Shown: positions 11,391-26,245, counted from the stretch's first letter. The stretch: 64,000 nt of DNA from Siphlonurus alternatus (GCA_949825025.1 OX463785.1:18911971-18975970), one strand, 5' to 3'. Notes: generated by a model not told the origin, from the sequence alone. Numbers and translations: made by a program.

Positions 11391-13300
11391 GACTTTTACA
11401 TGGACACTGTCTCCATAACATTATATAAGTCATAACGTGTCTTACCTGGCAATAAAATGATTGATCTGTCGCTTAAAACTTTGGTAGGGATCCTTTAATC
11501 AAATTTTTGTAATCAAAGTTCATTTTGAATAAATTGTTACGTCTGTATTTGAAAGGGACAATGTCCACAGAACCTTGCTTATTTCACAATGTGTCTGATT
11601 TGGTAATCTTATTATTGGTCGAGTTGTGCCTAGAATCTTTTGTGGGTACTCTACATTGGTGAATCAAAGTTCATTCTGAATAAATTGTGACCACTGATTT
11701 TTAATGGGACAATGGGACATAACATGGCTTAAGTGACAACGTGTCTCATCTGGCAATTAACATGATTGAATTGTCACTAAAAGCTTTTGTGGGGTCTCTA
11801 CTTTGGCGTATCAAAGTTCACTCTGAAGAATTTGTAACTATTGGCTTTTAAATTACATTGTCCCCATAACATGGCTTAAGTGACAACGTATCTCACCTGG
11901 CAATTAACATTATCGAATTGTCACTAAAAGCTTTTGTGGGGTCTCTACCTTGGTGAATCAAAGTTCACTCTGAAGAATTTGTAACTATTGACTATTAAAG
12001 GGACAATGTCCCCATAACATGGCTTAAGTCACAACGTGTCTCACCTGGCAATTAACATGATCGAATTGTCACTAAAAGCTTTTGTGGGGTCTCTACCTTG
12101 GTGAATCAAAGTTCACTCTGAAGAATTTGTAACTATTGACCATTAAAGGGACAATGTCCCCATAACATGACTTAAGTGACAACGTGTCTCACCTGGCAAT
12201 TAACATTTTCGAATTGTCACCATAAGCTTTTGTGAGGTCTCTACTTTGGTGAATCAAAGTTCACTCTGAAAAATTTGTAACCCATGACTTTTAAAGGGAC
12301 AATGTCCCCATAACATGGATTAAGTGACAACGTGTCTCACCTGGCAATTAACATGTTCGAATTGTCACTAAAAGCGTTTGTGGGGTCTCTACCTTGGTGA
12401 ATCAAAGTTCACTCTGAAAAATTTGTAACCCCTGACTTTTAAAGGGACAATGTCCCCATAACATGGGTTAAGTGACAACGTGTCTCACCTGGCAATTAAC
12501 ATGTTCGAATTGTCACTAAAATCTTTTGTGGGGTCTCTACCTTGGTGAATCAAAGTTCACTCTGAAGAATATTAACCATTGACTATTAAAGGGACAATGT
12601 CCACATAACATGGCCTAAGTCACAACGTGTCTCACCTGGCAATTAACATGATCGAATTGTCAATAATAGCTTTTTTGGGGTCTCTACCCTGGTGAATCAA
12701 TAACTGACGTTTGAAAGGACAAAAGGGACAATGTCCCCATAACATGGCCTAAGTCACAACGTGTCTCACCTGGCAATTAACATGATCGAATTGTCACTAA
12801 AAGCTTTTGTGGGGTCTCTACCTTGGTGAATCAATAACTGACTTTTAAAGGGACCATGTCCCCATAACATGACTTAAGTGACAACGTGTCTCACCTGGCA
12901 ATTAACATGATCAAATTGTCACTAAAAGCTTTTGTGGGCCGGGACGCTACCTTGGTGTATCAATGTTCATTCTGAAGAACTTGTAACCCCTGACTTTTTA
13001 AGGGACAATGTCCCCATAAGTACATGGCCTAAGTGCATGACAGCGTGTCTCACCTGGCAATTAACATGATCGAATTGTCACTAAAAGCTTTTGTGGGGTC
13101 TCTACCTTGGTGAATCAATAACTGACTTTTTTAGGGAAAATGTCCCCATAACATGGCTTAAGGCACAACGTGTCTCACCTGGCAATTTACATGATCGAGT
13201 TGTCACTAATACTATTGTGGGGACCCTAACTTGGTGTCCCCATAACATGTCTTTAGTCACAACATGTCTATTGTCCTTTTAAAAGTCCTTTTTGAATTAG
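11391..13300 (+). repeat. Satellite family 2: tandem array of ~147-bp monomers (about 12 copies)
   Basis: The block cacctggcaattaacatg recurs about every 126-150 bp (for example near 11753, 11898, 12041, 12188, 12337, 12485, 12635, 12767, 12893, 13048 and 13174). Each unit has a GGGACAATGTCCC odd-length palindrome, an AAAAGCTTTT palindrome and the phrase tgtggggtctctaccttggtgaatcaa in whole or part. Some units are shortened, lacking the caaagttcactctgaag segment. No coding potential is recognisable. The array directly abuts family 1. Confidence 0.95.
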
Positions 13301-13650
13301 AAAAGACCCCTGGCGCGACCTGGTGGAATTTTCGTGAACTCGGTGTACAAGCTTCGTGTCCTCACATTTTACCGAGCCGACAACATCCCTGAAATGTCGT
13401 ATGTCTCCATTTCTGAGTCTCCTGCTTAAAAGTTTATTACGAAAATTATCGGATTCGATTAGTTTACCTGTCAGGTACCCCTGATATCATTTTCAGCCTT
13501 CTAGCATCATTATTAAGCAATGTCCCTTGTGATGTGAACGAGTGACAACTGTGTCCTCGAAAAAAAGCCGCCATTTTAAGTTGTTGCTTCATATTTCCAT
13601 GTCCCCATAAAGCGCCTGCTAGAAACAGGGAGTTTATTATCGAATTATCT
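13301..13650 (+). repeat. Decayed edge of the satellite block
   Basis: Scattered words of the satellites persist (TGTCCC at about 13520, gtgacaactgtgtcc at about 13541, tgtccccataa at about 13600) within otherwise unique, somewhat GC-richer sequence. No periodicity remains. Past ~13650 the composition falls back to ordinary AT-rich DNA. Confidence 0.5.
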
Positions 13651-15516
13651 ATCGGTGGTTCATTATAATTTTATGAATGTCTTTTTCATACAAATGTTTT
13701 TATTTTTTTTTCTTTCATAATTATTATACATTTGTATTTTCTATCACTAATTGACTCAAATTTAGTATTTTTTATCGTAATAAACTAATATTTACTAATA
13801 TATAATTATGCCATCTTACTTGGTTATAAAAGTTACAAAGATGGCATCTTTTGGTAGTTATCATGTGAAGACCCGACAGTGCTTTATGGGAAGCTTTTTA
13901 TTTGAAAATTTTACATCATTAAATCTATATCGTCTATTAAAGTCAACAGTTCAATATAGCCGGACTATCAAGTGAGTGCTTGTTAGAAGTATAGAAAGTG
14001 ACCAACAGTGGCAATAAAAGAATAAGAAACTGAATTTTAAACTGCTTTCTATAGCAGATTTACTTGTGTACAAATTTTAAAGAAAGAGACCGTACAACTC
14101 AAGATGGTACAAATGTCTGGCTTATTTATGTCGTCACGCAATCTGTACTTGAAGGAATTTTCAAATTTTTTAAATAACTTCTTACTGAATCCCATTCTTT
14201 TTATAAATAAAAATCATTTGCTATTTGTTTAATTTTCATTAGTTAATATTATAAACTTATTTTACAATACTTAATTTTAGCATTATCCGTAGTCAATGAG
14301 TAATACATTTCTACTAAAATTAATTATTTTTTTTTTGTATTTGAATTAAATAGTGTGTAATAAAAAATTCCCTTGGTAATGCTACATAGGACCAATATGT
14401 AAAATCAATTTAATTATTATAAAATATGTACTCTGATATTCGAGAGAGATTTTCAATAGAACATTGGATACGATCATATTATAAATATTGTATGTAACAT
14501 TATACTGTAATACTGTATATGTAATTCATATCTGTGGTGTAATACGAGACCACCTTATTACCATATACACAAAATACTACATTGCCACAATATGCCATAT
14601 CTTTTACCTGCCGCTTATGTATAGAGTTACCTATACTGCATTCAGTTGAAGAAACGGTGATAACTGCAAATGGATTGCCAATCATATTTAGTATTGGTTT
14701 TGTAGAAAATAATATTCTTAATACATTAAGTCATACAAATTTATTTTAATTTGTGTATTATATCGCACCAACACAGTATTATAAATAAATAAATTAATGC
14801 GATTGAAATTTATTTATATAAATGAAAATGATTAAAGTGAAAAAATTTAAATCTAAAAATTCTTGCTCAAAATTACAATAGAAAAAAATGTTAAAAAATT
14901 ACTTAAATTTTTAAAATTCTTATATTTACAGTAAAAAATATGAAAGAAAAAATCTAGAATAACATTGTACTCTAAAGTAATTTCTTATCATAAGAAAAAT
15001 TACTGAACCCGCGGTTTAAAAAATAAATAATTATTTGACAGGGAGTTTTCCTAAATAATTAATTATGATGGTAAACTTTCTACCCTACATGGCAATTTTA
15101 AAATATTTTAAAAAGTTATTGCTGTAGTTATCCAGGTAGATTTTGTATTGGTTTTGTAAAAAATATTCTCATTGCTCTATTTTATTGACAGTAATATGTA
15201 TATTTAATGATAGTAACTCAATAACTATTTTTAATAAAATTTGTTAGTGCCTTAATTAAAACATTTGTCTTAACAATTTAAAGAAAATTTTTGTTCACTG
15301 ATTAATTTTAGGCTGAATAAAATTAATGGCTGGATTTAGTTTTGAAATACGTATTATTAAATACAAAATTGTTTACAATAAAAAAATTACATAGTATTTA
15401 CATATTTTTTTATAATTATCTATCAACTTCAGCTGAAATAGGACAAATATTCTTAATGATATCAGTTATAAAATTGCCCATGAATCAAAAGCAATGGTTG
15501 TAAACATTTTTCTAGA
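13651..15516. other. AT-rich DNA without a recognisable gene
   Basis: Apart from the weak exon candidate near 14.6 kb, I see nothing that can be named. A stretch around 14690-14720 (tattggttttgta.aaaa) recurs near 15150-15175, so part of this region is an old duplication or a diverged repeat. Confidence 0.5.
14593..14672 (-). CDS. Weak orphan exon candidate (unknown protein)
   Basis: I do not recognise this. On the minus strand an open frame runs through 14685-14500. It contains an acceptor-like TTTGCAG ending near 14666 and a donor-like CGGCAG|GTAAAA near 14608. The enclosed peptide includes VSSTECSIGNSIHKRQ, and the frame stays open beyond the donor with two more cysteines. The evidence is only an open frame with plausible splice sites in AT-rich DNA, so chance is a real alternative. 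If real, it would belong to a minus-strand gene, perhaps the one whose first exon is proposed at 31.8-32.1 kb. Confidence 0.12.
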
Positions 15517-15549
15517 CTATGCTGGCAACGCACCCTGTTGCCAGCATAG
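15517..15549. other. Perfect 13-bp stem-loop
   Basis: CTATGCTGGCAAC (15517-15529) and GTTGCCAGCATAG (15537-15549) are exact reverse complements around a 7-nt loop, GCACCCT. The hairpin lies just outside the 3' end of the tRNA-headed SINE and no other copy was noticed in the window. Confidence 0.8.
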
Positions 15550-15581
15550 CCACATGGTCATAGTCACAAGAGACATTTTGC

Positions 15582-15876
15582 TTTAACTTCCCTGCTCTTC
15601 GTGGAATTGACCTAACCATATTTCTTAAGGTTTTGTGGGTCTCTTCCAAACCGGGGGCGGTCTCATGGCAATCCATCCCAGCATTCACCTAGTTAAGACT
15701 GCGGGAACCATGGAAATCTCAGTCAGGGTGGTCGGCAATTGATGGAGGATGGCATCAATCACCTCCTGGGTTTCTTTAGCAATTGATACTTGTGAAAAGT
15801 TTGGCAGTGCCTGGGATTGAACTCCCCATAATACCATCGGATTAGAAATCGGATGCTCATATACCACTGCGTCAAT
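15582..15876 (-). mobile_element. tRNA-headed SINE (diverged copy)
   Basis: This is the same element as 34066-34382, in the same orientation. The tRNA-like head is at the high-coordinate end (ttgacgcagtggtat on the minus strand), followed by the aatcccaggcactgcc B-box region. The body contains the phrase catcccagcattcacct and a ggaaatctcagtcaggg.tgg core. The head is more decayed than in the other copy and its anticodon-like loop is altered. The 61-codon minus-strand open frame here is only SINE sequence. Confidence 0.8.
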
Positions 15877-15974
15877 TACAAGTGTGTGTAATAAATAAAA
15901 CTGTCCTGCTTTTAACTCTATAATTTCAAATTTTCAGTAAAATAACAAGTATAAAATATACAGTACTTGCAGAC

Positions 15975-16095
15975 ATATATGACGTCACAGTGAACTCTCA
16001 AGACATCCCCTGTATTCTCGTTCTGCAGACATATCGGCTTGCCGCCAACTTCTCGACAAGCTCTCCATTCGTTTGGAATTCCAAACTTCGGAATT
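15975..16095 (-). CDS. Orphan exon candidate (cysteine-containing, unknown protein)
   Basis: I do not recognise this protein. The minus-strand frame here reads WRACREVGGKPICLQNENTG, then DVLRVHCDVIYVCKYC. It has five cysteines and less AT-biased codons than its surroundings, and follows a long T-rich tract (about 16100-16125) that could serve as a polypyrimidine tract. Splice boundaries are unclear: the acceptor would be a weak CGAAG near 16090 and the donor a weak CAA|GTACTG near 15970. It could be an exon of an unrecognised gene, a pseudogene piece or an old transposon fragment. Confidence 0.2.
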
Positions 16096-16616
16096 AGATT
16101 GACGAAAAAAAGAAAAAAAAAGCACAAGTAAGATTCGATTTATTTTAATCTCAAGTTTCGTAAAATTTTAACGTTTCAATTTACAAGAAAAGTTTCAATG
16201 TTATCTCTACTATAAAATAAATAATAAAATAAGTCACTATTAACGTCACATTTTTAATAATTTGAAATTCTCTTCGGTAAATTTAATATATTTTTAATTA
16301 ATTTGTAATTCTACTTTCTAAATAAGATTTTCTTTAAATCTAATAAAACAGCATAATTTTTAAACATATTAATTCATATAACAGTGAAAAAGTATATGTC
16401 TACAAATTTACATGATAGTTGAATACATCTTAAAAACTTGTTAAATGTATAAAACAACTCATGCAATATAACACCCTTCATGATCCTAACCTCGTGAGGT
16501 TAATAATCAACTTTATCAGTATCCAAACTCAGCCTCAATGTTTGTCTTTGCAGGTTAATAATTTAACTTTGCTGCTGAACAAGTTGCCTAACCTCAAGGC
16601 GAGATCACGTTGTTGC
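16096..16616. other. AT-rich DNA, no gene seen
   Basis: Nothing is recognisable except a short stretch (about 16575-16605) containing gttgcctaacctcaaggcg. Its reverse complement recurs near 30405-30430, marking a minor dispersed repeat. Confidence 0.4.
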
Positions 16617-16690
16617 AAGGTTTCAAGTCAGCTGATTTTTCGGTGTTCCCACCGTCCTATCTAAACCTATGTAAAAAAAACAAACGTGAA
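16617..16690 (+). mobile_element. Fragment of the GAGG-TIR element
   Basis: The terminus aaggtttcaagtcagctgat followed by the conserved cggtgttcccaccgtcctat phrase is the same left end as in the copies at 41241 and 52220. Similarity fades soon after, so only the end is left or the rest is too diverged to follow. Confidence 0.65.
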
Positions 16691-17034
16691 TTCGTTTTTT
16701 TACCAAGAAGAAGCTTTTTTTAGGGAAAATTCCTTTACGTTCGTTCAAACCGAAAAATACAGTTGATAATTGAAGAATGGGATTTTTTACGTTATTTTTA
16801 ACCGAGGAGTAAAGCTTAAAAAAAAACACTTTGCTTCATTTTCAAGTGCAAGATGGACCTTAGCGACACAAATGAGCATCGTGAGGCGCATTAAATTGAA
16901 GCCTCTATATATAAGCACCAGCCTAAAAAAAATTAATACATAAATAAATAGAAGGTGCAATGTTATGACATGTCACTGATTTTTTTTCATTATTATTATT
17001 ATTATTTTTTTTTTTGAGCTTCTGAATTATTTTC

Positions 17035-17313
17035 GTGAATTTTTTTCTTCAGATTTTTAGTGCCTTATAGTAAAAAAATATATTGAAAGTTCAATTTATG
17101 ACGTCACGAGAGACAGTGCTTAATAAAAGGATAGGATTTTGTTGTTGCAAATAGAAGCGTAGTCATTAAAACTGACGTTTCAATAATTTTAAAAAATATA
17201 TAGTTTCCGAGCTCTAAATTTTTAAAAAAAAATCAAAGTGGCATAAATTTGCACCCTTTATCTATTTATGCAGTAAAAAAAATTGAGGTCTTTGCTCGAT
17301 TATTTGATTCTAC
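17035..17313. mobile_element. Degenerate palindromic MITE (family P1)
   Basis: This shares the P1 layout: a cttcagattttt block, a ttgaaagttcaatttatgacg block, a central ataaaaggatagg, the mirrored tttcaataattttaaaaa, then ctatttatgcagtaaaaaa and ttgaggtc at the right end. The left end is poorly preserved. It is the most diverged of five copies in the window. Confidence 0.65.
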
Positions 17314-18854
17314 GTATAAATTACTATTTGTTAAAAAAATGGACAACCTACATTAAATTTTTATTGCATATTTGGATAGAGGACTTCTAGTTTATTTGTT
17401 TATTTAATTTTGTTTGTTTGTTTATTTTATCTCATTCCAAATACATGGCACACATATAAAATATATGTTATCATGCATGGGCAAGACGCATCATCAACGC
17501 ATATAAGCACATAAAAAAAGACATTACACGCAAACACATCCACATCAGTAAAAATTTAGCATTAATATATTCATCTACATTATAAAAACAATACCAATTA
17601 AGAAACAATTTTACAACTTTGATAAATTCTACGTATGTGTGGACCTCTTTTAATGAAACAGGAAGTTTATGATGCATTGTTGATTTTATTGAATTTATTG
17701 AACCCTCAATATTGAATTGAAAGACGCTTTGACGTCATATAGTCTCTCATGTCTTTCCCTAAATGCTTGCATGTAAAATATTTGCATACCTATGACGTCA
17801 TAGCATATTTCTTGTGGATTTTGAGGCTGTAAAGAGTTAAATAAATTTGAATTTTTTTTATTTTATTACATAACTCTTAACTCTTTAATTTGCAATAAAA
17901 AAATTCATGCAGATTGTCCAGTATTGGTATTACCATAAACATAGCTTTAGAGAATAATTTTTATTTTTTAAAGTCTATGATGACCATCCCACGTACCAGC
18001 TGTTTAAAAAGGACGTGATGGACGAGACAAATAAATTTTTCCAAGTAGAATATTTTTGTAATAAAAATAAAAATCTCAACTACAGAAAAAAAAAGTAAAC
18101 GTTGCAAAATTTAACAGTAAAAGTTAAAACAGTTTAAAGTTCAACATTTTTTAACACTCATAAAATATAGACCCAAAGGATTTATACCATCCATTCCACT
18201 TAAAATCTATAACAAGTGAGAACTATGCAAAAATTAATTAACACTTAATAAAAATGTGTTAGCTTCAATTTTTTTTTATTCAATAAAAAATCTGATGCAT
18301 GGTAAAATTTTTAGCGTTCATATAAATTCTTACAAAAATTTTTCATACAAAAATTAATAACTTCACTTTTACTACTTTTTATGTTTACGAAATCTGTTTT
18401 TCATTTGTTTCTTTTGAAATCCTTTGAGAAATAATATCACTTTCAAAATTTTACATTCCACAAGACTTGAACATGTTCTAACAAGTTCTTTTGTCAGGAC
18501 TTCCATGTTCCCTAAAGAATAAGCCCAACTTAATTTTTGAAGAAAAGCTTTTCTTTACATTTTTTTATGTAAATTTAAAGTTACTATACAAAGTTCTAAA
18601 CTTAAAGGACATATAAAATAAGTTAATTTAAAATCAGCATTAAGATTCTAAAATATTGATGACATATATTAAAACTTACGTTTTATGTCAAATTTGATCA
18701 AATTAAACAAGGGGTGATAATTTAATTGAGTTTGCTAAAATCTTATTAAAGGAAGTAGCAATAATAGCTGCGAGTGAAACGGCGTGACTGTAGGGGTAAA
18801 AAAAAATAAATAAGGGAGGCTATTGTAAAAGCAAACTAAATTAACACTCTGGGG

Positions 18855-18857
<3 letters not shown>
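17314..18857. other. AT-rich DNA, no gene seen
   Basis: Low-complexity AT-rich sequence. Two TGACGTCA-like words (near 17731 and 17791) stand out but no coding frame, splice structure or repeat family is convincing. Confidence 0.5.

Positions 18858-18907
<50 letters not shown>
18858..18907 (+). repeat. (CT)n microsatellite
   Basis: About 50 bp of uninterrupted CT dinucleotides. It is one of six long (CT)n arrays between 18.8 and 32.9 kb, all with CT on the plus strand. Confidence 0.97.
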
Positions 18908-18908
<1 letters not shown>

Positions 18909-19406
18909 ACCCAAACACAGTATATAGACCGAACTACGGAAATTGTTAATTATCGTTAAAGGTTTCAAAGCAAAATGAACGTACTCTATAATGAAAATCA
19001 TAACATATAGATATATCTTTATTTACATTTCATATTCTAATTGAACAACTAAGCAAATATTTCAATGAGTTCTACAGTTTAACTGAATATTTTTAAAGTA
19101 TTTTATTTACACACTTTTTTTTTAAGCACTTTTAAATATGATTGATTTTTAGATACTTTTTATAAAAAAAAAAACGTAAGCTATAATAATTTTTTTTTTC
19201 ACCTTTTCTCTAAACCATTCATCACTGACATTTTAGCGTCCGGAATTAAACCACATGCTCTTCATCATAGCTTGCAAGATCGTCCTTTTTTTTACGCCGT
19301 GCTTTTCTTTTTTTATTAAAATGATGATAAGTTTAGTAGAATGGAACAGAGGAGCAATGAACGTGAAAAAATTAATCCGCGAGTGAAAAATAAAAATCCA
19401 CCTGAC

Positions 19407-19531
<125 letters not shown>

Positions 19532-19810
19532 TCACTTCACATACATTTTCTCATTTTCTCTTAGTACCTCAGCTTTGTCTAAAAAAAAAAACATTGCAGT
19601 GATTTTTATTCATTATACAAAAAACACTTTTTCTCTCAGACATTGCCCTTGTGACGGATGGTAGGACATTTTCTGCTAGAATTAAGACTAATCTTTGAAA
19701 ACATAAAAAAAAGTGTTTTTATTACGTTTCAAGTCAAGCTTATAAAAACGTTGATTTAAATTAGTGATTTTTTTTTATTTTCATTTACATAATGGAATTG
19801 CGTTTTGAAA

Positions 19811-20517
19811 TAATAATAATAATAATAGTTGTTTATTGAGAATTGGTACAGGAAAAAAAACAGTACACAAAGCCCAATGGGTGACGTGAAAAAGGATATC
19901 CCATTCACAGAAGTGTCCAGTCACCCAAACAAGATATATATCAGATATTTCGAAATGAAAACAACTACTTCGTCAAAATAAATATAACAACAATTATAAC
20001 AACATATTATAAATTACAACATATCCAAGTAAGGTCTCTTGGTGGATTCAGAGAGTGAATTAAAAACGGAGACCAGTCTAGGGAAAACAGAATGCTTATA
20101 GGCATCAGAATTACACTGGGGGGTGCTTAGGGTGACCACACCACCACGTAGACCCTCCCTACGGTGTTTCACTATCACTCTGTCTTCACCAAACACTACA
20201 AAATCATATCCACCGGATATGCACTTAGTGATAAATTTAATATCAATTGACTTACACAAATCAATTACATTCACCAAATTGCAAGATATGAGCCTCTTGG
20301 CTGAGTCATCACAAACATCATATTTTTTATGACCAAGAATGAAGCGAGAAGCACGACTTTGCACACGCTCAAGTTTCTGAATATTAGAAACTGAAGTAGG
20401 ATGCCATGCCGGCAAACCATACACAAGCAAAGTTCTAACCATAGCAATATACAGCAGTCGCTTTGCGCTGGGCTTGGCTCCACTAAAAGTTCTAGTCAAC
20501 ATACCAATGAATGAATT
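19811..20517 (-). mobile_element. 5'-truncated non-LTR retrotransposon (LINE), reverse-transcriptase 3' end
   Basis: A minus-strand frame of 162 residues (20502-20014) encodes the C-terminal end of a non-LTR reverse transcriptase. AKRLLYIAMVRTLLVYGLPA and IQKLERVQSRASRFILG match the thumb-region pattern (a Y...L..S.L.YG..VW, then ..LE.VQ.RA..) found in Jockey/CR1-type LINE proteins. The frame stops at 20014 (TAA), followed by a ~190-bp 3' UTR and a terminal (ATT)n tract on the minus strand, seen as (TAA)n at 19811-19826. Sequence upstream of 20517 does not continue the protein, so the copy is truncated at its 5' end, as is typical after incomplete reverse transcription. The surviving frame is open, so the insertion is not very old. 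The clade is not certain, and the fragment has no endonuclease or catalytic RT motifs and is not functional. Confidence 0.85.
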
Positions 20518-20707
20518 TATAACTCCATATAATTTATGAGTATGTATTTTTCATAAGCAAGATCTCTATTAACTTTGCTCTAAAGATCATTATCTTACCT
20601 TTCTACGGAGATTGTAACTCTTATTGCAATTAAAGTGGAAATTCCCGGATTTGAAACTGTACATTATTCAAAATAGTAAATAATTATAAATTGTGTACCA
20701 TAATTAA

Positions 20708-20905
20708 GCACCCCAAACTGTAAAAAATTTACTCCTGCTTTGTTTTGAGGCGTTATAACGAAGTCTATGGATGCGTGGTGAACCAAAACTCTTTTAATAT
20801 TGATAGACTGGGCGCTCTAATTATTTCACCTAAAATTTCAAATCTGCATCTCTTTGTCTATTGGAGGCTAGCAAGAGTAAAGTTTATGCTGTCCAGAGGT
20901 GGACG
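20708..20905 (+). mobile_element. Non-autonomous element, family E1 (ends with ctgtccagaggtg.ac)
   Basis: The left side has caccccaaactgtaaaa and ttactcctgctttg, with a central aagtctatggatgcgtggtg and aaatctgcatctctttgtct. The right end is gtttatgctgtccagaggtg. Left and right ends are diverged inverted repeats of each other. Related copies or ends lie at 29990-30168, 45130-45750, 23208-23262, 50388-50446 and at the window end (63988-64000). No protein is encoded. Confidence 0.6.
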
Positions 20906-24280
<3,375 letters not shown>

Positions 24281-24930
24281 CCAACTTCACACTAATTAGC
24301 AGTCAGACTCTAAAGCGGGGGCTGCCTATTCCAAAAGTTCTCTTTCGGCTAATTGTTAACTCGAATTAGCTCGTTTCCCAATAAAGTAATCCTCATGCAC
24401 TGAACTTTTTGTGTACCAAAATATTGTGGGCAATTATAACACCTTTGGTAGATTTTCAATCAAAATTTCTGATGTATTTCAAATCTTTGTAATAATATTC
24501 TATTATTTGTTTAATGTATTCTTATCAGTACATCGTTTCATTGATTAATTAATTATTGCTTTCAAGATACCATTTCAAAATTGCTTGAAAATTTTTAAAT
24601 AACTAATACTCCATTTACAAACTAAGATTTATTTTTTTATATATATTTTTTTTTAATCTGACTGCCTTTAATTAAATAAAAAAAATTGCAAAATAATTTC
24701 TGCAAAAATTTATTAAAATTGTCCAATTGATTATTTTTTATGTTGTTGAATTAATAGTTAGTATATATTCGAAACATTCACCATTATATTGATTCACCTT
24801 GCTGAATTGAATATAGTAAAAACTTTGTATAATTTAATATACAGTATAATAAAATTAACGTTTTAATCTTCATGTAGCTAAGAAGCGTTTGTCTAACTCA
24901 CGATTTCTTTCTACTGAGACTTCGAGTGGA

Positions 24931-24936
24931 CCTCTC

Positions 24937-25021
<85 letters not shown>
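24931..25021 (+). repeat. (CT)n microsatellite
   Basis: About 90 bp of CT repeats with one CCC interruption. The Ser-Leu open frames over it are not genes. Confidence 0.97.
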
Positions 25022-25023
<2 letters not shown>

Positions 25024-25853
25024 GCATGCTGCATTGTTCATCTGCATTCCCTTTACTGCATTACCCATCTGCATTTATAAATACACTAGCCAGCATCATC
25101 GTCATTTGCAGTTTTACGAGCTAAGATTTCTGTCTCGACTTATACCGGACTTTGTCATTGTATTAACTCATGCCTTCTACTGAATAATTAATCTTTGCTT
25201 TAACTGTTGTAAAATAATTTCAGATTTAGTGAATAAATTACTTTTAACAATGTTTCATGAATATGCTTATTGTTGTATCATGCCATTGTTGGTACAATTA
25301 CATTATTATGAAATTAATAAAACAGTATAACAACTCTTTATGTTATTGTTAATTATGAATATAATTATAATAATTTTATTATACTTTATTACGGTATTAC
25401 CATAATATAAATATTAAAATATTTTATTTATATTTTAGTTGAAATACAAAACAGACTCCCTTCACTTTTTTCTATACTATAATACACATTTGAAAGTTTT
25501 GTTAATTCTAATGTGCTTTTTTACAGGTCCACCCTTTTCTAAGTTCAAATTCAGCTTATATTTGGTCTTATATGATACGTACTGATGATGGAAAAATCAT
25601 CTTGAAATTAATTAATAAAACGCTATCTTGTCTAAAAATAGTATTTACAATATTGTATTCTGCAGGCTCTATCAATTTCTTTAAATGCTTTTTGGATCTG
25701 CAATCATGCATGGTAAATCACACTGATATTAAGAATAATTTGAATTTGAATTAAAATTCATCCCAATTTTGATGACTTGAGAGCAATAAAATATATTTTA
25801 AAAATACATGGCACAAACTTTTAAAGCTTTTTTTATGGACATTCACTACGTAC

Positions 25854-25954
25854 ACATGATGTTGTTTAATACGTATTCGTTGACGAAGAATAATGTCATT
25901 CTTATGGGGCGTCTTCAAAGACTCCCAATTAAACATCGTCATGTGAACATAGTG
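25854..25954. mobile_element. Palindromic MITE, family P3 (CACTACG ends)
   Basis: The unit begins CACTACGTACACATGATG and ends with the mirrored catcgtcatgtgaacatagtg. The inner part carries acgtattcgttgacga and tattcttatgggg, as in the copy at 56924. The right arm is partly decayed. Confidence 0.7.
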
Positions 25955-25994
25955 ATTGACAATTAAAAGTACACCAAGCGTATACTCTGTTCAG

Positions 25995-26075
25995 TTTTAC
26001 GATTACATGACGGTGTTTAATACGGATCCGTTGACGACGCATCATAAGAATAACATTATCAACGAATACGTATTA
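25995..26075. mobile_element. Palindromic MITE, family P3 (partial copy)
   Basis: tttacgattacatgacggtg, tccgttgacgacgcatcata and the mirrored caacgaatacgtatta identify a second P3 copy only ~40 bp from the first. Its outer ends are incomplete. Confidence 0.65.
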
Positions 26076-26181
26076 GTGCTGATTATTGTAAGCTCTATAA
26101 TTCCCTGCTTTTATTGCTGCATTCTATCGAGTATTACGAGTATATTTCATTAACATGCAATTAAAAATAAAATTAATTAAG

Positions 26182-26183
<2 letters not shown>

Positions 26184-26245
<62 letters not shown>
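26184..26245 (+). repeat. (CT)n microsatellite
   Basis: About 62 bp of pure CT repeats. Confidence 0.97.
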
